Shown here: positions 7,690 to 16,672 of the stretch, piece by piece
How positions within the stretch are numbered: position 1 is the first letter of the stretch
Layout: the number at the start of each line of letters is the position of its first letter
From: F23-D06 sp963603365
GTDB lineage: Bacteria; Bacteroidota; Bacteroidia; Bacteroidales; WCHB1-69
Assembly (NCBI GenBank): GCA_963603365.1
Contig: CAVCMI010000022.1
Span: forward strand, 46,901-110,900
Length of the DNA: 64,000 nt
Reading direction: 5' to 3'
Position numbers and translations under genes: made by a program
The notes under the pieces: generated by a model
Told to the model about the DNA's origin: nothing
The model's input: only the letters and a program-made list of their open reading frames with translations
Database searches by the model: none

Positions 7690-8586
7690 TTATTGTTCCA
7701 GTGTTATGGTGTTTCCGTCGATGCGGCAGCAAACAGGGCAGCCCATCTTTAGGGCGCGGTTGTCGGGGCGGTGTCCGGCGGGAACATTGAAGATCACAGG
7801 GAATTGATACTTGGCGCAATGCCCGGCCACGATTTCTTCGGCATTCTTTCCAAAGGGGATTGTGTTGTCGTGCATATCGGAGAGATGTCCTACCAACAGG
7901 GCTGCCAGATTGCGTAACTTTCCGCTGCGCTCCAGACTGTTCATCATCCGGTCAATGTGGTAAAGATATTCGTCGAGGTCTTCGATGAACAATGCTTTGC
8001 CGTCTGTGTCCAAGTCAGACGGTGTGGCGAGCATCGCATAGAGTATGGAGAGGTTTCCGCCGACTAAGGTTGCCGTAAAACCGGTTGCTCTGTTAAGTGG
8101 ATGAGGGGGAAGTTCGTAGCGCAATGGCTCGCCCCGGAGCGCGGCAAGCCAGGAACTGCGTGCGGCCTCAGTGCCGCGGGCAATGTCTATTGGCATGGCC
8201 GCATGCAGGGTGGCTGTGTCTATGTTCCGGTTCAAATGCGAGTGCAGCACGGTGATGTCGCTGTATCCGACAATCCACTTGGGTTTCCGGCGGAACCCGG
8301 TGAAGTCGAGCCGGTCAATGATGCGGGCGGTGCCGTAACCGCCGCGGGCGCACCAGACAGCCCCGATGTCAGGATTGTCGAGAAGGTCTTGCAAGTATGT
8401 GGCACGGAGTCTGTCGTCGCCGGCAAACTGATGACACCCGGCAAACAGACGCTCGTCGTAGAACGGGACAAACCCCTCTTGCTCGAGAAACCGGACTGCA
8501 GGAAAGAGTTCTTCTTCAGAAATCTTTCGCGCCGGGGCTGCAATGCCCACTTTCGCGCCTTGCTTCAGATATGGAGGGATAATCAT
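7690..8586 (-). CDS. ldcA: LD-carboxypeptidase (peptidase family S66)
   Basis: Removes the terminal D-Ala from tetrapeptide muropeptides during peptidoglycan recycling. The 298 residues show the S66 pattern: start GAKVGIAAPAR, WCARGGYGTAR near residue 78, nucleophile Ser109 in GYSDITVLH, the Glu in LFIEDLDE, and the His in PAGHRPDN. No signal peptide, so the enzyme is cytoplasmic as in E. coli LdcA. It sits between the PepSY-like lipoprotein (34 bp upstream) and the acyltransferase (4 bp downstream). Confidence 0.92.
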   Translation of the reverse strand: MIIPPYLKQGAKVGIAAPARKISEEELFPAVRFLEQEGFVPFYDERLFAGCHQFAGDDRLRATYLQDLLDNPDIGAVWCARGGYGTARIIDRLDFTGFRRKPKWIVGYSDITVLHSHLNRNIDTATLHAAMPIDIARGTEAARSSWLAALRGEPLRYELPPHPLNRATGFTATLVGGNLSILYAMLATPSDLDTDGKALFIEDLDEYLYHIDRMMNSLERSGKLRNLAALLVGHLSDMHDNTIPFGKNAEEIVAGHCAKYQFPVIFNVPAGHRPDNRALKMGCPVCCRIDGNTITLEQ

Positions 8587-8620
8587 GGAAGCTTGTCCTC
8601 GCCTGTGCTTTCCAGTAAAC

Positions 8621-9295
8621 TCAGTCGTCTATCTCAGAATGGATGAACAAACCGGCATGCGAGAATTCCAATTCATATACTATGTTGTTGAACAGGATCT
8701 TGACTTCAATTTTATCGTGTTCTATCTCGATGTCAAGAATCAGGGCATTCGGGAAGAATGCGTTGATGTGCTGCATGATGCCGTCGGGCAGGCTGTCGAG
8801 GAAATAGCTGCTGTCAGACTGATGACCGTCGGTTTCTGTAATGACGTTGACGAGCAAGCCGGAAGCGCTGTAGTGCAGTTCCACTTCAACGTTGTTGTTC
8901 TCAACCTCCAGCACATAGATGATTTCTACGCCGGGACGTTCGATGATGTCCACGTCATCGAGATGCCAGGAGAAATAGATGCTGGCCCGGAACGAATTGC
9001 GGACGGCTTCAGGCAAAAAGTCAAGGACATGGAGGCAGGTTTTGGTCATTATCCATTCCACGTTGTTGCGGTTGGCGTACCACGCAATCTTGGTGGATTT
9101 GTTTTCCTTGAATGTCACTTCGTAATAGTCACCCTCGACTTCCCAAACGGCACGTTTTGCATTGGGATATTGTTCGTTAAAGGCGGATTTCACCTCTTGG
9201 GGAATACTCTGATCGTTTTTGTTGCAGCTTGAAAAACTGACGACTGCCAGACAAATAACCAGTGCGGCTGCGATTCTTGCGGTTTTACTTTTCAT
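8621..9295 (-). CDS. PepSY-like (DUF2874-type) lipoprotein
   Basis: A 224-residue lipoprotein with a hydrophobic signal segment and lipobox FSSC (Cys24). After it come repeats of the Bacteroidota PepSY-like pattern: an FNEQYPNAKRAVWEVEGDYYEVTF unit near residues 39-62 and a second related unit near 190-220 (INAFFPNALILDIEIEHDKIEVKI). Such proteins bind in the periplasm; no reaction is known. The frame begins upstream at 9319, but the ATG at 9295 places the Lys-rich n-region of the signal peptide at the start and was chosen. Part of the minus unit that continues into ldcA. Confidence 0.8.
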   Translation of the reverse strand: MKSKTARIAAALVICLAVVSFSSCNKNDQSIPQEVKSAFNEQYPNAKRAVWEVEGDYYEVTFKENKSTKIAWYANRNNVEWIMTKTCLHVLDFLPEAVRNSFRASIYFSWHLDDVDIIERPGVEIIYVLEVENNNVEVELHYSASGLLVNVITETDGHQSDSSYFLDSLPDGIMQHINAFFPNALILDIEIEHDKIEVKILFNNIVYELEFSHAGLFIHSEIDD

Positions 9296-9393
9296 AATTG
9301 TGTTTTTTAAGATGTTCATTTTCGATTGTGTTCCAAAACTGATTGCGGTCTTTTTGAGATTCTGACATCAAGGGTAACGACCATTTCTTTTCT

Positions 9394-10284
9394 TTATTGC
9401 AGCCATGAGGCCAGAAAGCCTTTTCCTTTCAAAGCTCTTTCTGTTTCTTCGGTCAACAGCAATTGCTCTTTGACGTTTTGGGTGAACCGTTTGCTTTGCC
9501 TTGCAATTCTCTTTTTCTTGAAATAGCATCCTGTAATTCCCTCAAATTCCGGGTTCAGTGCTGCTTCCAACATGGTGGCGGCTCCCTGGGCAGGTGTGTT
9601 GATCAGCGGCCGGAACAGTTTGTTGCAGAGGAAGTCTATAATTTTGTTGCCTTGGCAGATAATGCCCGTGTCCACGATGCCGGGGTCAGCCACATTGATG
9701 CAGATGCCTTCGTCTTTCCACTGCTCGGCGACTTTGAGCGTATAGTAGTAAAGCGCTCTTTTGGAGTTGGAGTAGGCCATGAACCGGTTGAAACTGTGTG
9801 CTGTTTTAGGTTGCATGAAGCCGGGCTTCAGTCCGAACCAGCTGTAGGAAAGCGACACCATGCTGACAATGCGCGTGCCTTTGCCCATGAGCGGGTGCAG
9901 CAGCATGTTGAGCACGTAGTGTCCAAGGTAATTCACTGCCACTGTATATTCATATCCGTCAACGCTTTGCTTGGCATAGTGGCAAAGCACGCCGGCATTG
10001 TTCAATATGATTCTGATGGACTTGAATTGCGATTTCACCTCGTCGGCGAAGCGTTTCACGGAGTGGAGGTCACCCAGATCGATTTGCATCAAAAAGACGT
10101 TACGGCTGTTGAGCGCATTCATCTGCTCGAAGACGGGGCGGGCAACGGTCGTGTCGTAACAGGCCATGATGACATCGTAGCCCGCTTCAAGCAGGGTTTT
10201 CGTATGTATAGTGCCCATGCCGCCGTCGGCGCCGGTGACCAAGGCTAACCCTGTGCTGGCACCGTCAGTTTTTTTTGTTGTCAT
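9394..10284 (-). CDS. Short-chain dehydrogenase/reductase
   Basis: A 296-residue SDR with the nucleotide-binding turn TGADGGMG near residue 17, the NNAGVL motif, and the catalytic YSNSK (Tyr-x-x-x-Lys). The arrangement resembles retinol-dehydrogenase/protochlorophyllide-reductase-like SDRs; substrate unknown. The open frame runs to 10449, but that part lies inside the acyl-CoA synthetase gene. The ATG at 10284, overlapping its last 20 bp, gives a normal SDR N-terminus. The overlap makes cotranscription with the acyl-CoA synthetase likely and hints at a fatty or isoprenoid substrate (inference). Confidence 0.87.
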   Translation of the reverse strand: MTTKKTDGASTGLALVTGADGGMGTIHTKTLLEAGYDVIMACYDTTVARPVFEQMNALNSRNVFLMQIDLGDLHSVKRFADEVKSQFKSIRIILNNAGVLCHYAKQSVDGYEYTVAVNYLGHYVLNMLLHPLMGKGTRIVSMVSLSYSWFGLKPGFMQPKTAHSFNRFMAYSNSKRALYYYTLKVAEQWKDEGICINVADPGIVDTGIICQGNKIIDFLCNKLFRPLINTPAQGAATMLEAALNPEFEGITGCYFKKKRIARQSKRFTQNVKEQLLLTEETERALKGKGFLASWLQ

Positions 10285-12073
10285 GGTTGTAAATCTCGCG
10301 GTACAGGTTTTCATATTTTTTGAGCATAAAGGCGCGACGCAGCTTGAGCGTCTGCGACAGCTCGCCCGTCTGTGGAGTCCAGGTGTCGTTAACCATCTTG
10401 AAACGGTGTATGCGTTCGTGTTCGGCAAGTCCCCTGTTGATGCTTTCAACCTCGCGCTGCAACCGCTTTGTCACCTCGGGGAGCGTAATCATTTCGGCGT
10501 TGTTCTCGTAGTGAACTTTGTGCTTGGCACACCAGAAATGCAGTGTGTCGAAGTCGGGGACGACGATGGCGGAGGCGAACTTCTCGTTCTCGCCGATGAC
10601 CATACAGTTGTTGATGAAATGGGATTCGCGGAGCTTGTTTTCGAGCACTTGCGGGGCGACGTACTTGCCGGTTGAAAGCTTGAAGATCTCTTTTTTCCGG
10701 TCTGTGATTTTGAGGTATCGGCGGTCACCTTTGGTTTTGCCGTTTATATCGACCATCATGCCGATGTCGCCCGTGTGGAACCAGCCGTCACTGTCAATCA
10801 CCTGTGCAGTATATTCGGGGTCTTTGTAGTAGCCCATCATCAGGCAGTCTCCCTTGGTGAGGATCTCGCCGTCTTCGGCCAATTTGAACTCTATGCAGGG
10901 CATGATTTCGCCCACGGTGCCGATGACGAACACGTCTTTCTTCGGGTTGTTGACTGCGATGACCGGCGATGTTTCGGTCATGCCGTAGCCCTCGAATACG
11001 CGGAGTTTGGCGGCCGAGAAGAGCCGGATGATGCGTTCCTGTATAGAAGAGCCTCCTGAAACGACAATCATGGGCTTGCCTCCGAAAGCATCGCGCCATT
11101 TGGAATAGACTAACTTGTCTGCAAGTTGCATCTTTTTCAGATAGAACCAGTTGTGGTTGTAATAGTCGTATTTTGTCGCCTCTTTGAAAGCCCAAAAGTA
11201 AATCCTCCGTTTGATGCCCGTCATGTCCTTGCCGGCAGCATGCAGTTTGTCGAACATCATTTCCAACACGCGCGGTACGGCACAGAACCCCACGGCGTGG
11301 ATGTCTTTGAGGTCTTTGGCTATTGTGTTGAGCCCGCCCGCATAGTAGATGCTGGTGCCCAAGATTTGGTAATGGTAGTTTATGACGCGCTCATAGACGT
11401 GGCACAACGGCAAGAAACTGAGAATGTTGCCGGTGTGGTCGTTTACCTGCATCTTGGTGAGCGTGAGGGCGTTGGTGAGGAAGTTCTTGTGCGACAGCAT
11501 TACGCCCTTGGGGAGACCGGTAGTGCCGGAGGTGTAGATGATGGTAGCCAAGTCTTCAGGTTTGGCCTCGGACTTGGTCTGCTCTACCTCGGGCATCCGC
11601 TTTTCACGGTTGTCACGCCCTGATTTCAGCAGGTCGAAGAAAGAACGCTCCCCTTGGATGTCTGCTATCGTGAACACGTGAGGATGCAGCTGCAAGTCTG
11701 GCAGTGCCGGCGCGACATGCTTGTATATGGACTCTATGCCGATGACAATGCATTTCGAGTCGGAATGGTTCAGGATGTATCGGTAGTCGTCAGGGGTGAG
11801 CGATGGATAGACAGGCACATGAACCATTCCTGCCATCATTATGCCCATGTCCATGAAGTTCCATGCCGGACGGTTGTTCATGATGGTGGCGACTTTGTCG
11901 CCCTTCTGTAGCCCGAGTTCCAACAAGGCACAGGCTATGGATTCGGAAATTTCAATGTATTCATCTACGCTGAACTTGCGCCAATCCCCATTGTCTCTCC
12001 CGCAGATGATGTCACTCTTGGGGTAGTTTCCTTTCAAATGGTCGAGAATATCAAATAGTCTGGTAATCTTCAT
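10265..12073 (-). CDS. Long-chain acyl-CoA synthetase (AMP-forming)
   Basis: Activates fatty acids through acyl-adenylate to acyl-CoA. The 602 residues carry the ANL superfamily motifs: IIYTSGTTGLPKG near residue 178 (phosphate loop), GYGMTETSP near residue 360, DGWFHTGDIG near residue 435 and the C-terminal lysine region. Length and architecture fit FadD/ACSL-type long-chain enzymes. The frame extends to 12178, but a promoter box lies at 12109-12116 within that extension, so the ATG at 12073 (MKITRLFDILDHL) was chosen. The SDR overlaps its end. Confidence 0.92.
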   Translation of the reverse strand: MKITRLFDILDHLKGNYPKSDIICGRDNGDWRKFSVDEYIEISESIACALLELGLQKGDKVATIMNNRPAWNFMDMGIMMAGMVHVPVYPSLTPDDYRYILNHSDSKCIVIGIESIYKHVAPALPDLQLHPHVFTIADIQGERSFFDLLKSGRDNREKRMPEVEQTKSEAKPEDLATIIYTSGTTGLPKGVMLSHKNFLTNALTLTKMQVNDHTGNILSFLPLCHVYERVINYHYQILGTSIYYAGGLNTIAKDLKDIHAVGFCAVPRVLEMMFDKLHAAGKDMTGIKRRIYFWAFKEATKYDYYNHNWFYLKKMQLADKLVYSKWRDAFGGKPMIVVSGGSSIQERIIRLFSAAKLRVFEGYGMTETSPVIAVNNPKKDVFVIGTVGEIMPCIEFKLAEDGEILTKGDCLMMGYYKDPEYTAQVIDSDGWFHTGDIGMMVDINGKTKGDRRYLKITDRKKEIFKLSTGKYVAPQVLENKLRESHFINNCMVIGENEKFASAIVVPDFDTLHFWCAKHKVHYENNAEMITLPEVTKRLQREVESINRGLAEHERIHRFKMVNDTWTPQTGELSQTLKLRRAFMLKKYENLYREIYNHDNKKN

Positions 12074-12108
12074 AAGCAAATGAGTTTTGAAAAAATGACA
12101 GTTTGCGG

Positions 12109-12116
12109 CAAAGATA
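12109..12116 (-). promoter_or_regulatory. Promoter -7 box of the acyl-CoA synthetase unit
   Basis: TATCTTTG 35 bp upstream of the ATG at 12073, matching TAnnTTTG; it excludes the longer reading frame start. Confidence 0.75.
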
Positions 12117-12237
12117 ACAAAAACATTTATAGAAACTCCGTTTGCTTTAATAAGTGCTTGCAATATATTGATTGTCAAAGTATTGTAAAATACCTAAAAA
12201 AAGAAGACAGGCAGATGCCGGTATATTGAAAAAAGTG

Positions 12238-12245
12238 TATCTTTG
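12238..12245 (+). promoter_or_regulatory. Promoter -7 box of tRNA-Met
   Basis: TATCTTTG followed by GCAGCC, 16 bp before the tRNA 5' end; a clean TAnnTTTG element. Confidence 0.75.
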
Positions 12246-12261
12246 CAGCCGCTTAACCAAT

Positions 12262-12335
12262 GGCGGGGTAGCTCAGTCGGTTAGAGCGTCGGATTCATAA
12301 CCCGGAGGTCACGAGTTCAATTCCCGTTCCCGCCA
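12262..12335 (+). tRNA. tRNA-Met(CAT), elongator-type
   Basis: A 74-nt cloverleaf with acceptor GGCGGGG/TCCCGCC, D-arm GCTC..GAGC, anticodon loop TTCATAA (CAT) and T-loop TTCAATT. The paired first base (G1-C72) excludes an initiator tRNA. CAT could also mean the lysidine-modified tRNA-Ile that reads AUA. The anticodon stem has an A31-C39 mismatch and the T-stem an A52-C62 mismatch. CCA is not encoded. Confidence 0.9.
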
Positions 12336-12342
12336 CAGGATT

Positions 12343-12373
12343 AAAAAAGCACTGGAAAACCAGTGCTTTTTTT
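12343..12373 (+). terminator. Intrinsic terminator of tRNA-Met
   Basis: A perfect stem AGCACTGG/CCAGTGCT with an AAAA loop, flanked by A and T runs, 8 bp after the tRNA. The symmetrical flanks may let it act in both directions. Confidence 0.9.
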
Positions 12374-12444
12374 GTTTTGGCAATATCGTCCTGATGAGAA
12401 GCCGCGCTTTCCGGCAAAAGAGATTCCGGTTGGTGCACACGGCA

Positions 12445-14484
12445 CTATATTTTGCCGATTTTCCGGTAAAAGTCTTCCTCAGAGATGACCGGGATGTTCA
12501 AGGCTTCGGCCTTTCTTCGTTTTTCAGGCCCCATTTTCTCTCCTGCCAGCACGAACGAGGTTTGCTTGGAGATGGAGGAGACATTCTTGCCACCGTTCTG
12601 CTCGACGAGTTTTTTGACTTCGTCCCGAGAGACGGAGAAGACGCCGCTTACTACGACGCTTTGGCCGGCAAGGATGTCAGACCTCTTTTCTTCTTCATTG
12701 TGCTGCATTTCCATCTGGAGCCCAGCTTTCCTAAGCCTCATGATAATCTCCAGGTTTTCGGTGTTGTTGAAGAAGCGAACGATGTTGTCAGCTATGATTT
12801 CGCCTACATCCTCAACGGTGACCAGTTCCTCCTTGCCGGCTGACGCTATGGCGTCGATATTGCCGAAATGACGGGCAAGTTTGCGTGCCGTCACCTCGCC
12901 TACCATCCGTATTCCGATTGCGAAAAGAACGCGGTCAAAGGATACCGCTTTCGATTTTTCAATCCCGTTCAGGATATTATGTACCGTTTTTTCCCTGAAA
13001 CTGACGGTCCTGTTTTTCCCGTCCTCTTTTTCGATGCTTTTTTCCAGTCCGAACAGATTGTCGTAGGTAAGGTTGTACAGGTCGGCTACCGTGTTCACAA
13101 GTCCGCTGTTGTACAGCAGTTCGATTTTCCCCTCGCCTAAAGAGTCGATGTTCATGGCCTTACGGGATATGAAATGCTCCAGTTTGCCTTTTATTTGAGG
13201 TGCGCAGTGCAATTCGTCAGGGCAGTACAGTCCGGTTTCTCCCGGGTTTTGCAGCAGCTGCGAGCCGCAAACGGGACAGTGTGTGATGAACTGCACGGCT
13301 TTGGCGTTCTCGTTCCGGTGTGTAAGGTCAACGCCGACAATTTTGGGGATTATTTCGCCGCCTTTTTCTACAAACAGCCAGTCGCCGTTGCAGATGCCCA
13401 TCTCTTGTATGAAGTCGCGGTTGTTCAGTGTGGCACGTTTGACGATGGTGCCGGCGAGGCTTACGGGGGCAAGGTTGGCTACCGGTGTGATGATGCCGGT
13501 GCGCCCCACCTGGTAGTCGATGCTGACCAACGGCGTTGATACGCGCTCCGCCTTGAATTTGAAAGCGATGGCCCAGCGCGGGCTTTTGGCTGTGGCGCCG
13601 GCGGTCTGCTGTTGCGCTAAGTCGTTCACTTTGATGACGATGCCGTCAATGGGGTAGGGCAGCTGCTTGCGTCCGGTGTCCCAATTCCTGATGAATTCGA
13701 ACACTTCATCCAGGCTGCTCGCCTTTTGCATGATGTCGGGGAGGCGGAATCCCCAGCCGTGCAGTTTGCGGAGACGGTCGTAGTGGTTGTTTTCTGGCAG
13801 GTTCTCGCCTAAGGCGTAATATAGTTTGAAGTTGAGTCCTCGTTTGGACACTTCAGCGGAATTCTGGAGTTTGAGGCTTCCGGCGGCGGCGTTGCGCGGG
13901 TTGGCGAACGGCGGCTCTCCAATCTCTTCGCGCTCGGCATTGAGGGCACGGAAACGGCTGAAAGGCATGATGATCTCGCCGCGCGCTTCTAACAGGTCAG
14001 GATAGTCGCCCATCAGCCGCAAGGGCACGGAACCGATGGTTTTGACATTTGCGGTGACGATGTCGCCGCGGACACCGTCACCGCGGGTGACTGCCCTGGA
14101 CAGGAGGCCATGCTCGTATATCAGGCTGATGGCCACGCCGTCGTATTTGAGTTCGCAAACGTATTCAAAAGGGGCGTTCAGCGTGTCGCGGAGGCGGCTG
14201 TCAAACTCCTGCAGTTCGCCCTCCGAGTAGGTGTTGCCTAACGAGAGCATAGGGTAGAGGTGACTCGATGTCTCAAACTGTTTGGTCACTGTGCCGCCTA
14301 CCCGCTGCGTAGGACTGTCCGGCTGTGCATATTGCGGATACTGACGTTCCAGGTCGATGAGCCGCTGCAGCATTTGGTCAAAGTCGTAATCGCTGATCAC
14401 GGGGCTGTCAAGGATGTAATAGCGGTAGTTGTGCCGGTTTATCTCCTCGGTCAACTGTATGATCTGTTGTTGAATGGTATCCAT
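12445..14484 (-). CDS. ligA: NAD-dependent DNA ligase
   Basis: Seals nicks using NAD+ during replication and repair. The 679 residues have all LigA domains: Ia domain (HNYRYYILDSPVISDYDFD), adenylation domain with the reactive Lys113 in CELKYDGVAI, OB fold, the four-Cys zinc finger (CPVCG...YCPDELHC near residue 410), helix-hairpin-helix repeats (about 470-570) and a C-terminal BRCT domain (about 600-679). Length is normal. It lies 24 bp downstream of tex in the gltX-tex-ligA unit. Confidence 0.97.
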   Translation of the reverse strand: MDTIQQQIIQLTEEINRHNYRYYILDSPVISDYDFDQMLQRLIDLERQYPQYAQPDSPTQRVGGTVTKQFETSSHLYPMLSLGNTYSEGELQEFDSRLRDTLNAPFEYVCELKYDGVAISLIYEHGLLSRAVTRGDGVRGDIVTANVKTIGSVPLRLMGDYPDLLEARGEIIMPFSRFRALNAEREEIGEPPFANPRNAAAGSLKLQNSAEVSKRGLNFKLYYALGENLPENNHYDRLRKLHGWGFRLPDIMQKASSLDEVFEFIRNWDTGRKQLPYPIDGIVIKVNDLAQQQTAGATAKSPRWAIAFKFKAERVSTPLVSIDYQVGRTGIITPVANLAPVSLAGTIVKRATLNNRDFIQEMGICNGDWLFVEKGGEIIPKIVGVDLTHRNENAKAVQFITHCPVCGSQLLQNPGETGLYCPDELHCAPQIKGKLEHFISRKAMNIDSLGEGKIELLYNSGLVNTVADLYNLTYDNLFGLEKSIEKEDGKNRTVSFREKTVHNILNGIEKSKAVSFDRVLFAIGIRMVGEVTARKLARHFGNIDAIASAGKEELVTVEDVGEIIADNIVRFFNNTENLEIIMRLRKAGLQMEMQHNEEEKRSDILAGQSVVVSGVFSVSRDEVKKLVEQNGGKNVSSISKQTSFVLAGEKMGPEKRRKAEALNIPVISEEDFYRKIGKI

Positions 14485-14508
14485 AGGTTTGTCTTTGATA
14501 GGGTTGTT

Positions 14509-16647
14509 TTAGGGTTTCATGGAGAGGCTGATGCGCTTCCGCTCGGGCTCTACGCCGATGACGCGCACCGTGACTTTCTGGTGCAATTGCACCACTTCGT
14601 AGGGGTCGGCGATGCGCTTTTCTGACAGGTTGCTGATGTGTACAAGCCCGTCTTGATGAATGCCGATGTCCACAAAGCAGCCGAACGCGGTGATGTTGGT
14701 GACGATGCCGGGAAGTACCATGCCAGGCACAAGGTCTTCGATTGTCCGGATGCTTTTGTCGAACTCGAACATTTCGTAGTGGCGGCGCGGGTCGCGGCCG
14801 GGCTTGGCCAGTTCTTGCATGATGTCTTGGAGCGTCGGCATGCCGACAGTGGCAGTGATGTAGTTTTCAAGGGTGATGCCGGCACGTAACGTTGCATCGT
14901 GCATAAGGTCGGGAACGGAACAGTTCAGGTCTTCGGCCATCTTTTCCACGGTGGCATAGCTTTCGGGGTGCACGGCGCTGCCGTCAAGCGGGTTTTTGGC
15001 CTCCTGTATGCGAAGAAAGCCCGCTGCCTGCTCAAATGCCTTTGCCCCGAAACGCGGCACGTTTTTCAACGCCTCCCGAGACGGGAAGGGTCCATGTTCG
15101 TTACGGTAGTTTACGATGTTCTGTGCCAATGCGGGCCCGATGCCCGAGACGTGCGAAAGCAACTCTTTGCTGGCCGTGTTCAACGCTACGCCTACATAGT
15201 TGACACAGTTCTCTACGGTCTGTTCCAGACTCTCTTGCAGCCGTTTCTGGTTCACGTCGTGCTGGTATTGGCCAACGCCGATTGACTTCGGGTCAATTTT
15301 GACCAGTTCGGCGAGCGGGTCCATAAGCCGGCGGCCGATGGAGACGGCTCCGCGTACGGTGACATCGTAGTCGGGGAACTCCGCTCGCGCGACGGGCGAG
15401 GCTGAATAGACGGAGGCCCCGTCTTCGTTGACCATGAAGGCCTTGACGTCACGCTCAAAGGGAATGTGTCGTATGAAGTTTTCCGTTTCGCGTCCTGCGG
15501 TGCCGTTGCCGATGGCGATGACCTCGACGTTGTACTGCAATACCAACCTTTTCAATTTGTCGGAGGAGAGTTTGTATTGAGCGGCGGGCGGATGTGGATA
15601 GATGGTCTCGTTGTGCAGCAGTTTGCCTTGCCGGTCCAGAATAACTACTTTGCAGCCGGTGCGGAAGCCGGGGTCTATGGCCAAAGTGGTCACCTGCCCG
15701 ACCGGTGCGGCGAGCAGCAACTGCCTCAAGTTCCGAGTGAATACGTTGATGGCTTCCGTGTCGGCTTTTTCTTTGTAGTGCCTTCGCATTTCGGTTTCCA
15801 TCTGCGGAAGCAGCAGCCTTTTGTATGCGTCTACGGCAGCAATCCATACCTGCTGTGCGCATGGTCCGTCGTGACGGATGAGTCCGCGCTTGAGGATTTT
15901 AAGAGCCTCTTCCTCTTTCGGGGCGATAGACAGGCTTAGTATCCCGTCTTCTTCACCTCGGAACATGGCCAGTATGCGGTGCGACGGGGCTTTGGCCAAA
16001 AAGTCGCAGGCGTTGTAGTAGTTTTTGTATTTTTCGCGGTCGTCGGTCTTGTCTTTGACGCGCCTTGCACTCAAGAAACTGTAACGCAGGAACTCGTTGC
16101 GCAAACGCGCCCGCAGCCGGACGTCTTCGCTGATGAGCTCGGCGATGATGTCACGCGCGCCGGCAAGAGCCGCATCGGCGTTGCCAACTTGCTTTTCAGG
16201 GTTGATGAAAGAATCAACCATCGCACGGAACGCGTTTTCACTCATCTTCGGCTGCTTGAAGATGGATCCCGCCAAAGGCTCCAATCCTTTCTCTTTGGCA
16301 ACAGACGCCCTTGTCCGGCGTTTAGGACGATAGGGCAAGTACAGGTCTTCCAGTTCGCTCAACGTGCCCGCCCCGTTGATGGCATCCTCCAACTCGGACG
16401 TCAACTTGTCCTGCTCTCGGATGGAGTCGAGTATGGAAGCACGACGCTTGTCCAACTCTGTCAGCTTGCCGTAAAGCTCTCGTATCTCTTCGATTTTGAC
16501 TTCGTCAAGCCCTCCGGTCATCTCTTTGCGGTAACGAGAGATGAACGGGATGGTGGCTCCGCCTTCCAGCAAGGACAAGGTGTTCTTGACTTGCTCTTCG
16601 GGCAGTGTCAACACTTCGGCAATCCGTTTTGCATATTGGTCAAGCAT
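14509..16647 (-). CDS. tex: Tex-family RNA-binding transcription accessory protein
   Basis: A 712-residue nucleic-acid-binding protein thought to act in transcription and RNA turnover. Order of domains: Tex_N (1-190, with IPFISRYRKEMTGGLDE), YqgF/RuvC-like domain starting at TLAIDPGFRTGCKV near residue 325, two helix-hairpin-helix motifs (SGIGPALAQNIVNYRNEHGPF; NVPRFGAKAFEQAAGFLRI near 495-565), and a C-terminal S1 domain (GIVTNITAFGCFVDIG, 640-712). Full length and intact. It lies 25 bp from gltX and 24 bp from ligA. Confidence 0.95.
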   Translation of the reverse strand: MLDQYAKRIAEVLTLPEEQVKNTLSLLEGGATIPFISRYRKEMTGGLDEVKIEEIRELYGKLTELDKRRASILDSIREQDKLTSELEDAINGAGTLSELEDLYLPYRPKRRTRASVAKEKGLEPLAGSIFKQPKMSENAFRAMVDSFINPEKQVGNADAALAGARDIIAELISEDVRLRARLRNEFLRYSFLSARRVKDKTDDREKYKNYYNACDFLAKAPSHRILAMFRGEEDGILSLSIAPKEEEALKILKRGLIRHDGPCAQQVWIAAVDAYKRLLLPQMETEMRRHYKEKADTEAINVFTRNLRQLLLAAPVGQVTTLAIDPGFRTGCKVVILDRQGKLLHNETIYPHPPAAQYKLSSDKLKRLVLQYNVEVIAIGNGTAGRETENFIRHIPFERDVKAFMVNEDGASVYSASPVARAEFPDYDVTVRGAVSIGRRLMDPLAELVKIDPKSIGVGQYQHDVNQKRLQESLEQTVENCVNYVGVALNTASKELLSHVSGIGPALAQNIVNYRNEHGPFPSREALKNVPRFGAKAFEQAAGFLRIQEAKNPLDGSAVHPESYATVEKMAEDLNCSVPDLMHDATLRAGITLENYITATVGMPTLQDIMQELAKPGRDPRRHYEMFEFDKSIRTIEDLVPGMVLPGIVTNITAFGCFVDIGIHQDGLVHISNLSEKRIADPYEVVQLHQKVTVRVIGVEPERKRISLSMKP

Positions 16648-16672
16648 AATGTGAATGTGAGAGGCTAAAAGG

